This document shows positions 48,101-60,800 of a stretch of DNA of 64,000 bases, in pieces (the first letter of the stretch is position 1; each line of letters starts with the position of its first letter). Source of the stretch: Hypericum androsaemum (lineage: Eukaryota > Streptophyta > Magnoliopsida > Malpighiales > Hypericaceae); contig OZ023186.1 of NCBI GenBank assembly GCA_963995505.1, positions 17,181,570-17,245,569 of the forward strand, read 5' to 3'. A program made the position numbers and the translations under genes. Under the pieces are notes generated by a model. The model made no database searches. It worked only from the letters and a program-made list of their open reading frames with translations, and was not told the origin of the DNA.

Positions 48101-50244
48101 TTGGGGTAAAAACCCTGATGTTGGGAAATTGGGAAATTCGGATGAGCAGAGCAATTGTGGGCATGAGAGTTTGTCTTCCGACCCTTCCAGTAGAAGGAAA
48201 AACATCTTGTCTGATACAGCAAATAACCCAGCAGAGAATGGACATCTTGAGCATACCAGTGAAAATATGGTTACCTTTGTGAGAGATCAAGGGCCAAAAC
48301 CATGCAGTAGAAATGCTAATTGCATCAATCTACATGCGAAGATCAAAAAGTTAGATGCTTCAAATGGTCCAGACGCTCCTCTTGTTGAAGATAAGACCTG
48401 CTGTGATTCTGGAGATTCGCCATCGCTCGAGTTAAGCTTGAAAAGTATGAGAGGTTTTGGTGATGGTTGTAGTGCTGTCAATGATGACCGTAATGTGCTA
48501 AGGCACTCCGATTTATCAGCATTCTCGAAGTAAGATTGAAATATGTGAATTGTAATATTCAGAAACTGTGCATTCGGATTAAGCTGATCCCTATTCTTTT
48601 CCATTGCCTTGCAGGTACAAAATGGCCTCTTCAGCCAATCAGGTAATTATCTGACATGCTTCCTTGTCAGTGTTCTACTTTTGCATAATGCAGTACCTCA
48701 ATTTCCTTTTCTTGCTAATGGTTTCCAGGTAATAGTTACTGAATATCAGCTGTTTCTTGTTGTCTGTTGTCCTTGATACTAAAAAAGACAGTAGGTTTGA
48801 TAATCATAACTAAAAAATAAAAAGGACATCCCTGGCGCACAAGTGCTCACAGCAAAAATTACATAGATCATGTTTGGCAATAGCATGTAATTCTGCTCTG
48901 GCTTTGCAGCCGGGTTGCTTAGATTATGGAATATTCTACATTTATTATTGGCAGTAGCATGTAATATTGAACTTTTTTTTATTGCTGATATAATGTTCTT
49001 GATATTTCACAGGGTCCAACAGGAAATGTTGGAAGCTGTTCCCCTCCTGAAAATAGTTCAGTTGCTATGAAGACTGAAACAGAGAATAATATCGCGTTTG
49101 CTTTAACTGGCACCGTTTTGAATCAGCAATCGAACGGAAGTAGTAACAATGACATAGCCTCAACTGCCAAGAATATTACCCCAAAGCCTGAGGCCTTTAA
49201 TGACAAGTCAGAATCGTCGTCTGCTTTTAAATCATTAAACTCTTCTACCTTTCAGCCTGTTCAGAATGGCCGAATTTCTTCCCCCAAGCAAGTGATACCT
49301 GCAAAGATTGAGGATGCTGGGGTTAACACTCCAAAAGCTCCAGGTAAGGGTCCTACCCAGCAGGTTCAAGTACAGCATCACCATCACCACCACCACCACC
49401 ATTATCATCACCATGTTCGCAACAACAGACAGCAAAATGAGGCAGAGCCTAAAGATGATCATGTCTCCGTAAAGGACGTGACAGCAGCTTCTGGACAACG
49501 TGGATCATCAAATATCATTGAAGGGCCAATTGAAGGAACTGCTGGAAACTATAGCATGAATGGAAGTGGCTCAGGGAGTAATCACGGAAGCAATGGGCAA
49601 AATGGATGCAGCCCTGGGTTAAACACTGCACTGACAAACACAGAACGCGATAACAAGGCTTGTGCAGATGCTGGGGCTGGTGGGACTAGTGAGAAGCTGG
49701 GTGGAAATGCAGTAGCGGAAGATCGTGCAGCCCAGAGAGAAGCAGCCTTATCCAAGTTCCGCCAGAAGAGGAAAGAGAGATGTTTTGAAAAGAAGGTATC
49801 TTTCCATTTCCTTTGGAATCTATATTCTAACTGTAGGAGGTCAACTTTGTCTGATTCGGTCTTTCGTAAACGATTACCCAGGGGTTCTAATTATATGCAC
49901 AGCCATTTGCTCCTGAAGATTTTTCTGTTAACCTGTCATTGTTGCTTGCTTTGATTGGTCGTCTGTCAAAATGCATTACTTACAATAGGTGATGCATCTT
50001 ACTTTCAGGTTCGTTATCAAAGCAGGAAGAGAGTGGCAGAACAGCGAGCTCGTGTTAAAGGACAGTTCGTCCGGCAATCAATGTAGGCAACACAGAGAGA
50101 CCGCTGTCTCGACTTCACATTTTTCTACTGTGAAATGACCACATGCTCATTGTTTCTGGTTTCAGGTCTGATAATAAGCCAGGAAAAGACGTGACTAGCA
50201 ACGACCTTACTTCTGAAGATAATTCTTGCGACAGTTTAAGATAA
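45171..50244 (+). CDS. PRR7: Pseudo-response regulator, PRR7/PRR37 type (circadian clock)
   Basis: Transcriptional repressor of the plant clock. Ten coding exons: 45171-45432, 45953-46114, 46223-46356, 46689-46853, 47798-47981, 48091-48529, 48615-48642, 49013-49795, 50009-50082 and 50166-50244. They sum to 2310 bases, giving 769 residues; Arabidopsis PRR7 is 727. The receiver-like domain (about 58-180) has [30 protein letters not shown] with Glu in place of the phospho-accepting Asp, and [17 protein letters not shown]. It is followed by [10 protein letters not shown] and [11 protein letters not shown] domain (about 699-742), [20 protein letters not shown] then [20 protein letters not shown], gives nuclear targeting and DNA contact. 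Oddities: a His run (about 49377-49413) and a very short 28-bp exon. The second coding exon starts at 45953, because reading from 45932 would give a stop. Ser/Asn/Gly-rich elsewhere. Confidence 0.95.
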
Positions 50245-51942
50245 CAGGAAGATAAACGAAACGTTTTAGCCGTATAGCCACTGTTTATATGTATGTACGT
50301 GTAACTTTTGTACACCTTACCAAGTGACCCTCGCATGATGAAAGAGGTCTGGGTTGGCCACCGTTCAGAAGCTGTTGGAAGGGCTGCAACCTCCTCTTCA
50401 ACATGCCTTCAGCCGTCTTTGACATTCTGCATACCGCGATGAGGTAATCCTGCTTCGCTGTTGTGAACGTCTCTTATACTGATTTACTGTAACCTTGATC
50501 ATCTGTAACGTCTGCTCTTAGCACTGTTTTGTACATGTTGATCCGAAAAAGAATGGCAGAATTGGTCGTCCGGTTTCATTTCTTAGTAAAGCTCCATTCT
50601 GCTGCATGTTTGTAGTCCTGCTATGCCTTTTTTCTCTGTTTTTCTGTGGCCATCTCTGATGGAAGAAGCTTACAGTGTACGAGTGCATTGAGAGGCTCAT
50701 TAATGCCTCATGGAGATCAATTTTTATACTCTCTACAAGGCATCAACGTAATTTTTCACCGAAGAAAAAAAAAAGTAAAAGTCAACTTTAGTATCTTTTG
50801 GTTTGTGGACTTGCACGTTGGGATGGCTTTGAACTCAAAATTTTTAAGTGAGATTCAATTTTCTAACACACGGGGACTGTTCACACTTTATTAGTCCTCT
50901 TTGATCGGGTCCATCGTCCACGTGCGGCTCGGCTCGCCTGTGTTATCGCAACTTTGCAAGTGCGCCCTTTTTGTATTTTTTCTTTACCCTTCCCCGCATT
51001 TGAACCTCCAGACCACAATCTCGTACCGCAAGCCCCCTTTTGTATCAGCCGAAATATTCATAGTTCTTTTTTCTTTAATACTCAAGAGTCGAATATGATC
51101 AGTTCTTAATTCAGATGTGGCACTCTTTATAATGATTTTTTGTTTGCAAAATTTGAATGTAAATTTTGTTTTAAGTACATCCAAATGTCTTACTACTCAA
51201 AAGAAACTCCCATTCCCTATGCTTTTCATGTGATATATTAATGAAAATTCTTGGTCGAACCATAAAATACAGTAGACTCAAGCTGGTTAATTAATACACT
51301 ATTGGCATCCAAAGGCTAAACCCTACTACTTTGTTATAAAAATTAATAAAAATACAAAGTTCAATTTCTCGTGTACAAATTTTTCTTTACGAAAAGTGCT
51401 TGATTATAAGAGAGAGGCAAGTTGACGAATAGTTCAATTTTGGACAATATAGGGGGGAGCCGGGGAGGAAAGTTGATGAAGGTTCTATGAAACTTCCATC
51501 GTTGTCTTTATATAGTTTAAATAATTATATACGTAAGAAGAAAATGAAAATTTTATTTTAATACTAGCTAGCTTGTGAGAAACATCGTTTTAGTATTTTT
51601 ATTTTGATACTCTATATTTCAAATTTTATTTGTCATACAATTGAATAAAATTTGAAATTGTCATCTGAATATTTGTTAAGTGACCATAATGTAGTGTCTA
51701 ATATACAAGTAGTTCGTATATATGCAAAGATCCTAAATAACTTTTCAACTAGAAAAAAATTCAATTATTATTTTTTCAATTATCATATAGATAGTGTATA
51801 TTTTAAATTGGAATTAAAGAAAATATATCTGGTATTTCTACGAGTACTTTTTTTTTATTATAATGGTTACAATCATATACTCAATTACAGTGCGTTTTTA
51901 GGTGAATTCGGTGCATTTTGAGCCAAACTAATTTATTGCACT
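50245..51942. other. PRR 3' untranslated region and intergenic DNA
   Basis: About 50245-50730 is probable 3' UTR. The remainder is AT-rich with no recognised gene; the open frames (62-89 codons) lack domains. Confidence 0.45.
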
Positions 51943-51950
51943 TTTGTAGC

Positions 51951-52871
51951 GCAATGTGCAGGATTCGGGTAGGATCTATAAGACCCAAATTCTTACCCTC
52001 TTTTTAAATGGTGGATTCAGATCTTTACCCTTATCCTCTTAAAAAATAAGGATTCGAGCAGAATCTGGGTCCTAAAAAATCGGGCAGGATCAAGGCGACC
52101 CGCGGATCCATATTTTTTTTAAATATATTTAATTTTTAAAAATTAAATTATCTTTTGATAGTTTTCAAATAGCAATGAGACATTTTCATTCATTAAACAT
52201 ATCAATACAAAGAAACCAAAAAAAATAAATCAAAAAAAAGTTGAAGTTGGGTAAGTTAAAATTGTGAATTTGGTTTGTAATTTTTGCTGCTATTACTTGG
52301 GGCATGTTGCTGCTTCGTAATGGTATTATCTTCAATGAGGCGAGGTACGATAATGAGCTTCTCCTGTATTTTGTGCTCTTTCATGTCCAAGAGTGGATCT
52401 TTTGGACGGATGCCTTAATTATTCACAATCAATTGCTTGCTGCTCACTTTCTTGATTGCCTACAAGAATTTATAGGTCCCTCTTTTTTACCGCTTGAGGT
52501 TGAGGGAACGTTTTGGTCGGGGTGGGGTTATAACTGATGTAAATATCGGGCCCCTTTATCTTGTCTTTCTTTTTGCGCTTTCTCTGTTTTGAACTTTTGT
52601 TTTAGTAAAAAATATTTACCTACCAACAAAATTGAAGATTTGTATTATGTCTAATAATTAATATACATGTATATTATTTTAATATTAATTTAAAAAATTC
52701 GGGTAGGATCAGGACAGGATCCTATAGATCCATACCCATGCCCTTATCCTTTTAAAATATCAGGATCCGGGCTGGATCAGGGTTTAGACCCGATCAAAGT
52801 CAACAGGTCTTAGATTCTTCGGGTCTAAATCAAGGTAGACCCTCAGGATAAGAATCTAATTGCCATCCCTA
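51951..52871. mobile_element. hAT-like element with 8-bp flanking repeat
   Basis: The right end, read inward on the minus strand, is TAGGGATGGCAATTAGATTC, a typical plant hAT end. An 8-bp direct repeat, tttgtagc, lies at 51943-51950 and 52872-52879. The left end starts GCAATGTGCAGGATTCGGGT, as if the first 7-8 bp of the TIR were lost. Both arms share iterated words (cgggtaggatc, cttatcctcttaaaa/cttatccttttaaaa, aggat(c/t)cgg). The interior (about 52290-52540) carries a reverse-transcriptase-associated-looking frame, WGMLLLRNGIIFNEARYDNE. No hAT transposase is present. Confidence 0.55.
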
Positions 52872-53053
52872 TTTGTAGCATTTAATTGACCAAATAAGAA
52901 ACTTGTCACTACATTGACAATTGACAAGTATTGAAACTGACTTATTTGACAAGGAAAAAGAACAAAGAACAGATCTCACAACTCAATAACGAATCACGAT
53001 CGTGGTTTCGAATCTCTGAATTTGTTGGTGGGGTTTTTTCCACTTTATATATT

Positions 53054-55545
53054 TGTTATGAATTCAGCAACTAGAGAACAAAATGCGTAAAAAATACGAA
53101 CGCAAGAGATAATGTGGTTTGACTTAATGCCTACGTCCACGGAGAGAGAGGAGAACTTTTATTGATGAGTTTCTGAGTCACAAATCTATACAAAAAAGCT
53201 AGGGTAACATGTCTTTATATAGAGACAAACTCTTGATCTATAAATAACCTATCTAGGTCGGATTAGGAGTCCAAAACCTAGTCAGAATAGGAATAGGAAT
53301 AGGAAATAAGTCTTTCCTATTTCTCGCCATCCCAACAATCTCCACTTTGGCGAGAAATCATCTCGTGGAAGAACCATGAAGCTCCACCCGAACTTCAACA
53401 AACTCCACCTTGACAAAATACTGCCCCATGAAGAACCATGAGATCTTGCAAAACTAATCCGACTCCACCGACTCTATCTCGGACCATAGATAACTGCATC
53501 AATAAGACCATCTCAACTTTCTCTTCAACTTTTGTTCAATCACTTGGAGCCAGCCCCCAAACTCGAGCTTCTGAGCTTGCCTGGCCTATTCCCTCCAACC
53601 TCCATCGAACTCCAACTAGCGAGTCCACTTTCTGAAGCAACCTTGCGACCAATAGACGTACCCTCTATTTTTTGATCAACCCTATGCTCCGCAACCTCGA
53701 ACTGCTCTTCCGTTGGACCTTTTTACCTCAAACCAATGCTACTTGCCATAGCATACAAAAGGCAACCTTTTGTTCCACCAAGTAGAACCCTCGACATGTC
53801 ACGAACTTCACTGTTCGGCCTTGAGTGAGATACCCGATTCGCCCGTGGTGCTACCAACGGCTTCGCATTCCCCATGCAAAACCTACCCAACACTTTTGAC
53901 GTGCACGTCTCTTTAGACAACCATATCGGGAACTTGCTAACTTTGTCTCTGCGAATTCCAACTCCACTCAAACCATTCATGTCAAGCTTTCGCTTCATTA
54001 CACAAGAGCTTTTCTCCCCTCTATCGAAATCCAACGAGGTGACTCCACCTACAACCGTGTTTCCCACTAACCTGTAGGTGTTCCTAGCATTTCTTTCACC
54101 CTTCATCACCACCACAGCATCCTTCTCCACCTCCATTAGCCCGCCTGCAATATTATAGTTGTACCCACTATAATCCAAGGCTCCTAACGAGATCAAATTT
54201 CTCTCCAACTTTGGAACATGCCTAACCCCACATAATTTTCTCTCAACACCATCCCACATCTTGATTTGGATATCACCTATGCCAGCAATTCTGCAAGTAG
54301 AACTATCACCCATAGTCACTATACCTAAATCAACGAACTTATAAGTGTCGAACCACCCTCTCTTGGGCGTCATGTGGAAAGAGCAAGCACTATCCAAAAT
54401 CCAGGAATCAGAATACTTTGAACTTGACAAAACAGAAAGAAGATCACCATCTGACCCATCCGAATGTGAGGCCACATTCACGGAACCTGATCCTTTTTCC
54501 TCGCGATTCCGAGTTCTTTTTGGACAATCCTTCTTCACGTGCCCTTTTTCTCCGCACTCGAAGCAATTTCTCTTGAACCTCCTTGACCACGACTTGGATC
54601 CCTTCCCGTCTTTTGCTCCACTACGATCACCATGGCTACCCCTCATAACCAGCCCTTCCGCTTGTTCATCACCAATTTTTCTTCTTTGATAAAATTCTAG
54701 CAGAGCACTTATGATATCTTCCAACACCAGGGACTCCTTCCCCCAAGTTAGAGTTGTAACCAAATTTTCGTAGGAGCCAGGTAAAGAATTCAGCAGCAAT
54801 AATGCCTTGTCTTCTTCCTCGAACTTCACATCAACCTTTCTCAAGTCGCTCACAAGTTGACTGAAACTATTAATGTGTTGGCTCAAACCCGAGCCCTCCT
54901 TCATCTTGAGCCCGTACAATCTTTGCTTAAGATAAAGCTTGTTCGACAAAGACTTAGACATATACCTTGCCTCCAATTTCTTCCATACCTCAGCTGGTGA
55001 CTCCTCATCCATGACGTGATACATCACATCATCCGCCAAGCATAAGCGAATTGTCGCCACCGCCTTGGCCCCCATCTCCTTCCACTCTTGCTCCTCCATC
55101 TTCTCAGGCTTTTTCTCCGAGAGCGCGATGACCAACCCTTGTTGCACGAGGAGATCCTTGACACGCCTTTGCCATAACCCAAAATTCAAAGAACCATCGA
55201 ACTTCACAAGAGCAAACTTCGCGCCGTCCGTTATCCTCCAACCCAAGCTCTTGATACCAATTATTATGAATTCAGTAACTAGGGAACAAAACGAGCAAAG
55301 AACATGGATGCAAGAGATAATGTAGTTCGGCCTAATGCCTACGTCCACGGAGAGAGAGGAGAACTTTTATTGATGAGTTTTCGAGTTACAAAGCTATACA
55401 AAAAAGCTAGGGTAACATGTCTTTATATAGAGACAAACCCTTGGTGTACAAGTAACCTATCTAGATCGGATTAGGAGTCCAAAACCTAGTCAGAATAGGA
55501 ATAGGAATAGGAAATAAGTCTTTCATATTTCTCGCCATCCCAACA
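53054..55545 (-). mobile_element. Non-autonomous Gag-only Copia element
   Basis: LTRs of 284 bp at 53054-53337 (3') and 55262-55545 (5') are about nine-tenths identical by eye. They start (minus strand) TGTTGGGATGGCGAG and end ATTCATAACA (5' copy: CATAATA). Flanks share tatatt (53048-53053 and 55546-55551), a 5-6 bp target duplication. A primer-binding site (minus: TTGGTATCAAGAGC, 55247-55260) follows the 5' LTR. A purine-rich tract (aaagtggagat) precedes the 3' LTR. Between them is one long Gag-protease frame; integrase, reverse transcriptase and RNase H are absent, so it must rely on another element. TATA-like 'tatatagaga' words are in the LTRs. Confidence 0.9.
53723..55234 (-). pseudogene. 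Gag-protease ORF of the non-autonomous Copia element
   Basis: An open frame of 503 codons without internal stop. A Copia Gag domain (KFDGSLNFGLWQRRVKDLLV, AEVWKKLEARYMSKSLSNKL, LLNSLPGSYENLVTTLTW), a zinc knuckle CFECGEKGHVKKDC and a protease-like WILDSACSFHMTP are present. The protease motif normally has Asp-Ser/Thr-Gly; here Ala replaces Gly. The expected start, Met before TDGAKFALVKF, reads ATA at 55232-55234 instead of ATG. Downstream of the protease the frame continues for about 200 residues with no integrase match and ends ...MASSIGLR. It may be dead despite being open. Confidence 0.85.
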
Positions 55546-55551
55546 TATATT

Positions 55552-57797
55552 GAATATTATATATTTTTTTATTTTCAATGTGACCTTTCTTAACACACTT
55601 TTTTAATTAAAGTTCAGAATTATATTATGTTGGTATCTGTACAAATTTGACTTTGTTATTTTTGTCGTCGGACATGAGTCATGTGAGAATAATAAATAAA
55701 AAATCAACTCGATATCGTATTAAAAAATGAAATAAATACATTTTAATACCCGTAAGAAAAAAAAATAAGTTCCCTCGCAAAGTCAAAAAGTTCACACGCC
55801 CCTTAATATAAGTGGTGGGCTGTTTTGGGGGCGAATTTGGTGGGGACTGGGCTAGTCCCCACTTATGGGGACTAACTTAAACCAATATCACTATACATGC
55901 AAACCAATATCACTTCACATGCAAACCAATATCATTTCACATACAAACCAATATCACCTGATAGGTTATTGACCATCAGATTTAAAGATAATCAAATATG
56001 ACGGCCCAAAATGTAGTCACCACCTATGGACAAATTTTTTTTAGTCCCAACTTAATCCGGTCTCTGTTTAGAGACTAGTTACCTTTTCCTGGTCCAGTTG
56101 CTTTTCGGAGGCATTTCCTCTTTTCGGATCGATTAGATGGTCGATTGAATAATTTGAGATATTTATATTAATATTGTATTGTATTAAATAACTATATGTA
56201 AATAATTTAAAATATCTTTTAATTTTGTTAAAAAAATATTTTAAATCTAACAAAACTTGAAAACTAATTTTTTTCAAAAAAAATAATAAATTTTGGACAA
56301 TTTAATCTAGAATAATCGGTACAATCAAATGAACCTGTTAATTCAACATTCTCCAAATATTAGTATGGTCCAACCGGTCGGACCACCAGCTTATCTCAAC
56401 AAATGGCGACAAGTACAATCTCCTCAACCCTTTTTCTCTCATTTTGACGAGTTGTTCAGGTATTCACTTCTTCCTCTACTCTCTCTCAAAGGCAAGAAGA
56501 AAAAAATTAATATATTTACGAATTAATTGAAAAGAGCGATAATCTAAGCTGGATCTACTCGAACCCTCGTGTACAGCAGTCGCCGTCAGCCTCCGCCGGA
56601 GCTCTTTATTCCATGCTCGCCGGAAACGGATCCAGCCCCGTCTTCGCTGCTCCACTCCGATCATTCCCCCCTCCCGCCGGTGCGCGATCTCTCCCTTTTA
56701 ATTTTAATTAGCACTGCGGTTATGACCAAATATGATTAAAGTTTGATTAATGAAACTTTCAAATATGAAAAAATTCTCCAATAATGATTTGTTTTTATAA
56801 TGATTCAAATTCGAAACTTCTTAATTATATTATAACTAATATTTCATTAGTTAATTTAAGTGATTGTTCATAATTGTGTGTAGTTTATATGCTAGGTAAT
56901 TGTTTAATTGTGTTTCTATTTATGCTTAGATTTTTGTTAGTTGCGTCTATTTAGTTGTGTTTGTATTTATTATCAAATGTAGATCAGCTATTAAAGATTA
57001 TTTCTAATTTAGTTATAAGTTTAATATACTGAAAAAAAACTCTGTATTCAACCAAAATGATACATTATGTGTATTTATTATTTAATCAGTTTTTTTTATT
57101 CAATAGAATTAATTTATTCCTACCTAGGGAGACGTCATGCTGTCGTCTTGATTATCGAATGATTTCCCTTTTCCCTCCTGTCCATGAAAAATAGTAAAAA
57201 GGTTATCAGGGGAAAAAGGTAGGCGGAACTATGTATTTTAATTAGAATCGAACACTTTCGGATTAACACATAGATCCAAGTCTCCATTGGTATTTTTTTG
57301 TTTTACTGGTTTATCTTATTTTTGCTTTCATACTGTACTTTTTAATTTATCTCCTAGATAATTGGAAATTTTTAAAGGATGTATAATTATGGTGCAAAAA
57401 TTTGGAAGTTTGGATATTTATTATTCAAATTACTAAAATATCATAAGAGTAAAAAATGTTCAATGTGTAGAATGCAAATGAGTTTTGAAAATTATTACAT
57501 TATCATGCACATTTGAAGTAATTCAACTTTCAATTCCTTATTAACAGAAATTGAACCATCAAAGGAAATCAAGATCAACAATAGAACGAGCATCTAGTTC
57601 ACTCTGCCATGTCTTCAACATCCCATGTTTAGCAGAAAGGTTGATATTCCTTGACATAAAGAGGCAGAGCTCTCGCTGTCACCACGAGGTTAGTCGATTT
57701 AATAGATATTGGAATACTGGAATTGATAATAAACAAGATCTTGATATTTTTACTTAAATATTCCGAGTAAATGTTTAGGTACACACAGTTTTAAGAG
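55552..57797. other. Intergenic upstream of the NLR gene
   Basis: AT-rich with short unsupported open frames. Contains four tandem copies of a 22-bp word at 55879-55965 (separate entry). The 57541-57797 stretch may hold 5' untranslated exon sequence of the NLR gene: 'tatcttag' at 57854-57861 is a possible splice acceptor just before the ATG at 57867. Confidence 0.45.
55879..55965. repeat. Tandem 22-bp repeat (caaaccaatatcacttcacatg)
   Basis: Four units. The first is slightly changed (aaaccaatatcactatacatg) and the third and fourth have substitutions (tcatttcacata; tcacctgatagg). It is bracketed by 'gtccccacttatggggac' on the left, a short inverted word. No unique spacers. Confidence 0.85.
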
Positions 57798-57866
57798 ATG
57801 TTTCGAGTTCGAACCTTGATTCTCGAGTATGATCTGGATGCAGGTACGGATCATATCTTAGGAAAG

Positions 57867-60800
57867 ATGGCCACTGTGCTCTTGCTAGCCACTCGGATTA
57901 TTCGGTTTGTGCAGCAAGTAACGGCTCCAACAGCTGATCATCTTATGAACACGGAGGACAAGAGGAAGCACTTGAAAAGAAAGTTTGACGAACTCGAATG
58001 CATCGAATCTGACATCAAAACTAAGCTAGAAATTGCAGAAGCATCGCCTCACAAGAGGAGGACAAAAGTGGTTGACTGTTGGCTAACAAACGTGGAAGAG
58101 GCAAGAGAGGAAGTTCGAATAGTCCAACAACGAGAGGGGCGATCGAGATGGAACATTGTTGAGGCGAGGCGAATCAACAAGGTTGCCTCGCGAGTGAAAG
58201 AGCTCGCTGCCAATGGAAAGTTCTTAGGAAGTCCTGTGCTTGATGTACCCGAGACCAGAGGGGAGGCCTTCTTGCTTAAGAAGATGGCGGGGAGAGCATT
58301 CCAAGTTAATGTGGAAAAGGTATTGCAGTGGTTGGAGAAGGATGATGTTTGGAGTATTGGCATTTATGGAATGGGTGGCATTGGCAAGACAACTCTAGCA
58401 TCTCACATTCACAATCACCTTCTTGAAAGGCTGGAGAATTTCGTCCGTTGGATCAATGTTCCGAAAGATTTCAGCATTTTTAAGTTGCAGGGTCAGGTTG
58501 CCAAGGCTATCCGTTTGGATCTTTCTGATGAAGACGATTTGATGAAAAGGGCTGCAAGGATTTGGCGATCGTTGGCCAGGTGGCCGCAGGTTTTGTTAAT
58601 TTTTGACAACCTGTGGAATCATTTCACTCCCGAGGATGTGGGGATACCTATTGCGGAAGGTTGCAAGATGATCCTAACAACTCGGTCTTTCGAGGTATGC
58701 AGAATGATGTGTTGCGAGAACACGAGTATTAGGCTAGAGCGTCTCTCCGAAATAGAAGCTTGGAGCTTGTTCACTGAAAAGCTGGGGAATTATGCAGATC
58801 TTCCACCACAGGTTGAATTCATTGCTAGAACCGTGGCCAGGAGATGCAATGGTCTGCCACTTCAACTTGATACAGTTGCTGGAAGTCTGATGGGAACAGA
58901 CGATTTGAGCGATTGGAGGAACGTCTTGGAGGAAATGGAGGAATCAGATGTCGCAGCAGGGGGAGAGGAAGACGAGGTTCTTGCAACATTGCAGATTAGT
59001 TATACACAGTTGAAAAATCCAACTGTACGGCTGTGTTTCTTGTACTGTGCTTTGTTTCCGCGTGGCTGCAAGATCAAAAGGGAGGACTTGATAGATTATA
59101 TGATTGACGAGGGAATAATCAATGGTCAGAGCAGACAGGCCGCGTTTGACAAGGGTCATTCCATGCTCAACAAGCTACAGAACGCATCCATGTTGGAAGG
59201 TAGTACTCGAAGAGGGAACTGCAGGTACGTGGAAATGAATGACCTGACTCGCGATATGGCTCTCAAAGTGATCAAAGAGACTCAAAAGTTTATGGTTGCA
59301 GCTGGAAAGAAGTTGCGACAAGTACCCGACATAAGTCATTGGAAAGTACATCTTGAAAGAGTTTCGCTTATGGACAATGACATCCGAGAAATCTCATTGA
59401 CATGGTCGCCAAGGTGTCCCAACCTTTCGACTCTGTTGCTGTGCCGAAATAAGAATCTGATGTTCATAGAGAATAGTTTCTTCAAGCAACTATGCGGGCT
59501 CATGGTTCTTGATCTTTCTCATACAGCAATCAAGATGTTGCCTTGTTCTGTGTCAAATCTGGTCTGTCTTGCTTCACTTCTGCTTGGTGGCTGCAAGGAT
59601 CTGTGGTATGTGCCATCACTGGAAAAGCTCAAAGCCCTTACCAAGTTGGATATCAGCTATACCGGAGTGGATGAAGTTCCTCGAGGCTTGGAATTCTTAA
59701 CCCGCCTCAATTACCTTGATCTCTACGGAACCAAAATAAAGGAGCTTCCATCTGAGGTCTTGCCTAAGCTATGCTCTCTGCAGTCTCTCATGCTTAGCCA
59801 GTCACTGAAAGGGGAAGACTTGTTCTGCCTGAAGAGGCTAGAGTATCTTCGGTGTCATTTCCGAGAGCCGAGTGACATGTCTAAGTGCATTTCGCGGGGG
59901 CTTTCCTTGCTGGAGTCCGAATTCGAAACAAGGGAAGCACCATTGAATTATGATCTCTTTTCTGGAGACGATGACGACAACTTCTTTGCATTTATCCCGG
60001 AAGCTTCTGAGTTAGGCAAACAAATGTTGTTCAAGAATTGCAAAATTGGTGACAAAGGAGACCTTGTTGCAGTTCCAAAGCACCTGCAGATGTTGTACAT
60101 CTTGCAATGCGACGACGCGACAAGCTTGTGCAATGCAGCTCTTCCCGGAGGCTCCACTAGTCTGAAATTCTGTGAGATCAATGATTGTCAGGGTCTAGAG
60201 TACTTGATTTCATTTCCTCAGCTGTCAGCAGACGTGTTCGAGCGTGTTGAGGTTCTACGACTCGCAAAGTTAGAGAACCTACGAGTCCTCGTGGAGAGAA
60301 TAGGCAGCAGTCCAACAGTATTGCCAGTTGGTACATTTTCCTGCCTCAAACGCTTGGAAATGTTTGATTGTCCAAGCATGAAAAGCCTCTTCCCTGCGAG
60401 CTTGGCGCCAAACCTCCAAAACCTGGTGGAGATTGTAGTTGCAAACTGCAAGCAGATGGAGGAGATCATAGCAGGAGACAATAAAGAGGAAGATGGAAAC
60501 AACGATGCAGAAGAAAGCAATACTCTCGTCCGCAGTCGTTCATCGAGTAGAGCTCTCAGCTTCCCGCTGTTGCAAGTTTTGAAATTGGCCTATTTACCTG
60601 AACTGAAGAGGCTTTGTCCTGGAAAGATGATCTGCAATTCCATCCAAGAGATCTTTGTCTTGCAATGTGAGCAGTTAAAGACGATCCCGCTCGGCCTCCC
60701 CCTGCTTGACAATGGACAGCCATCGAGTCCGCCTTATCTCAAGACAATCATCATGTATCCAAAAGGAACATGGAACACGATGGAATGGGAGCATCCCAAC

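Noticed and set aside
60218..60520. A 100-codon minus-strand frame, and others at 58049, 58944 and 59948
   Set aside because: They lie antisense to the NLR coding exon.
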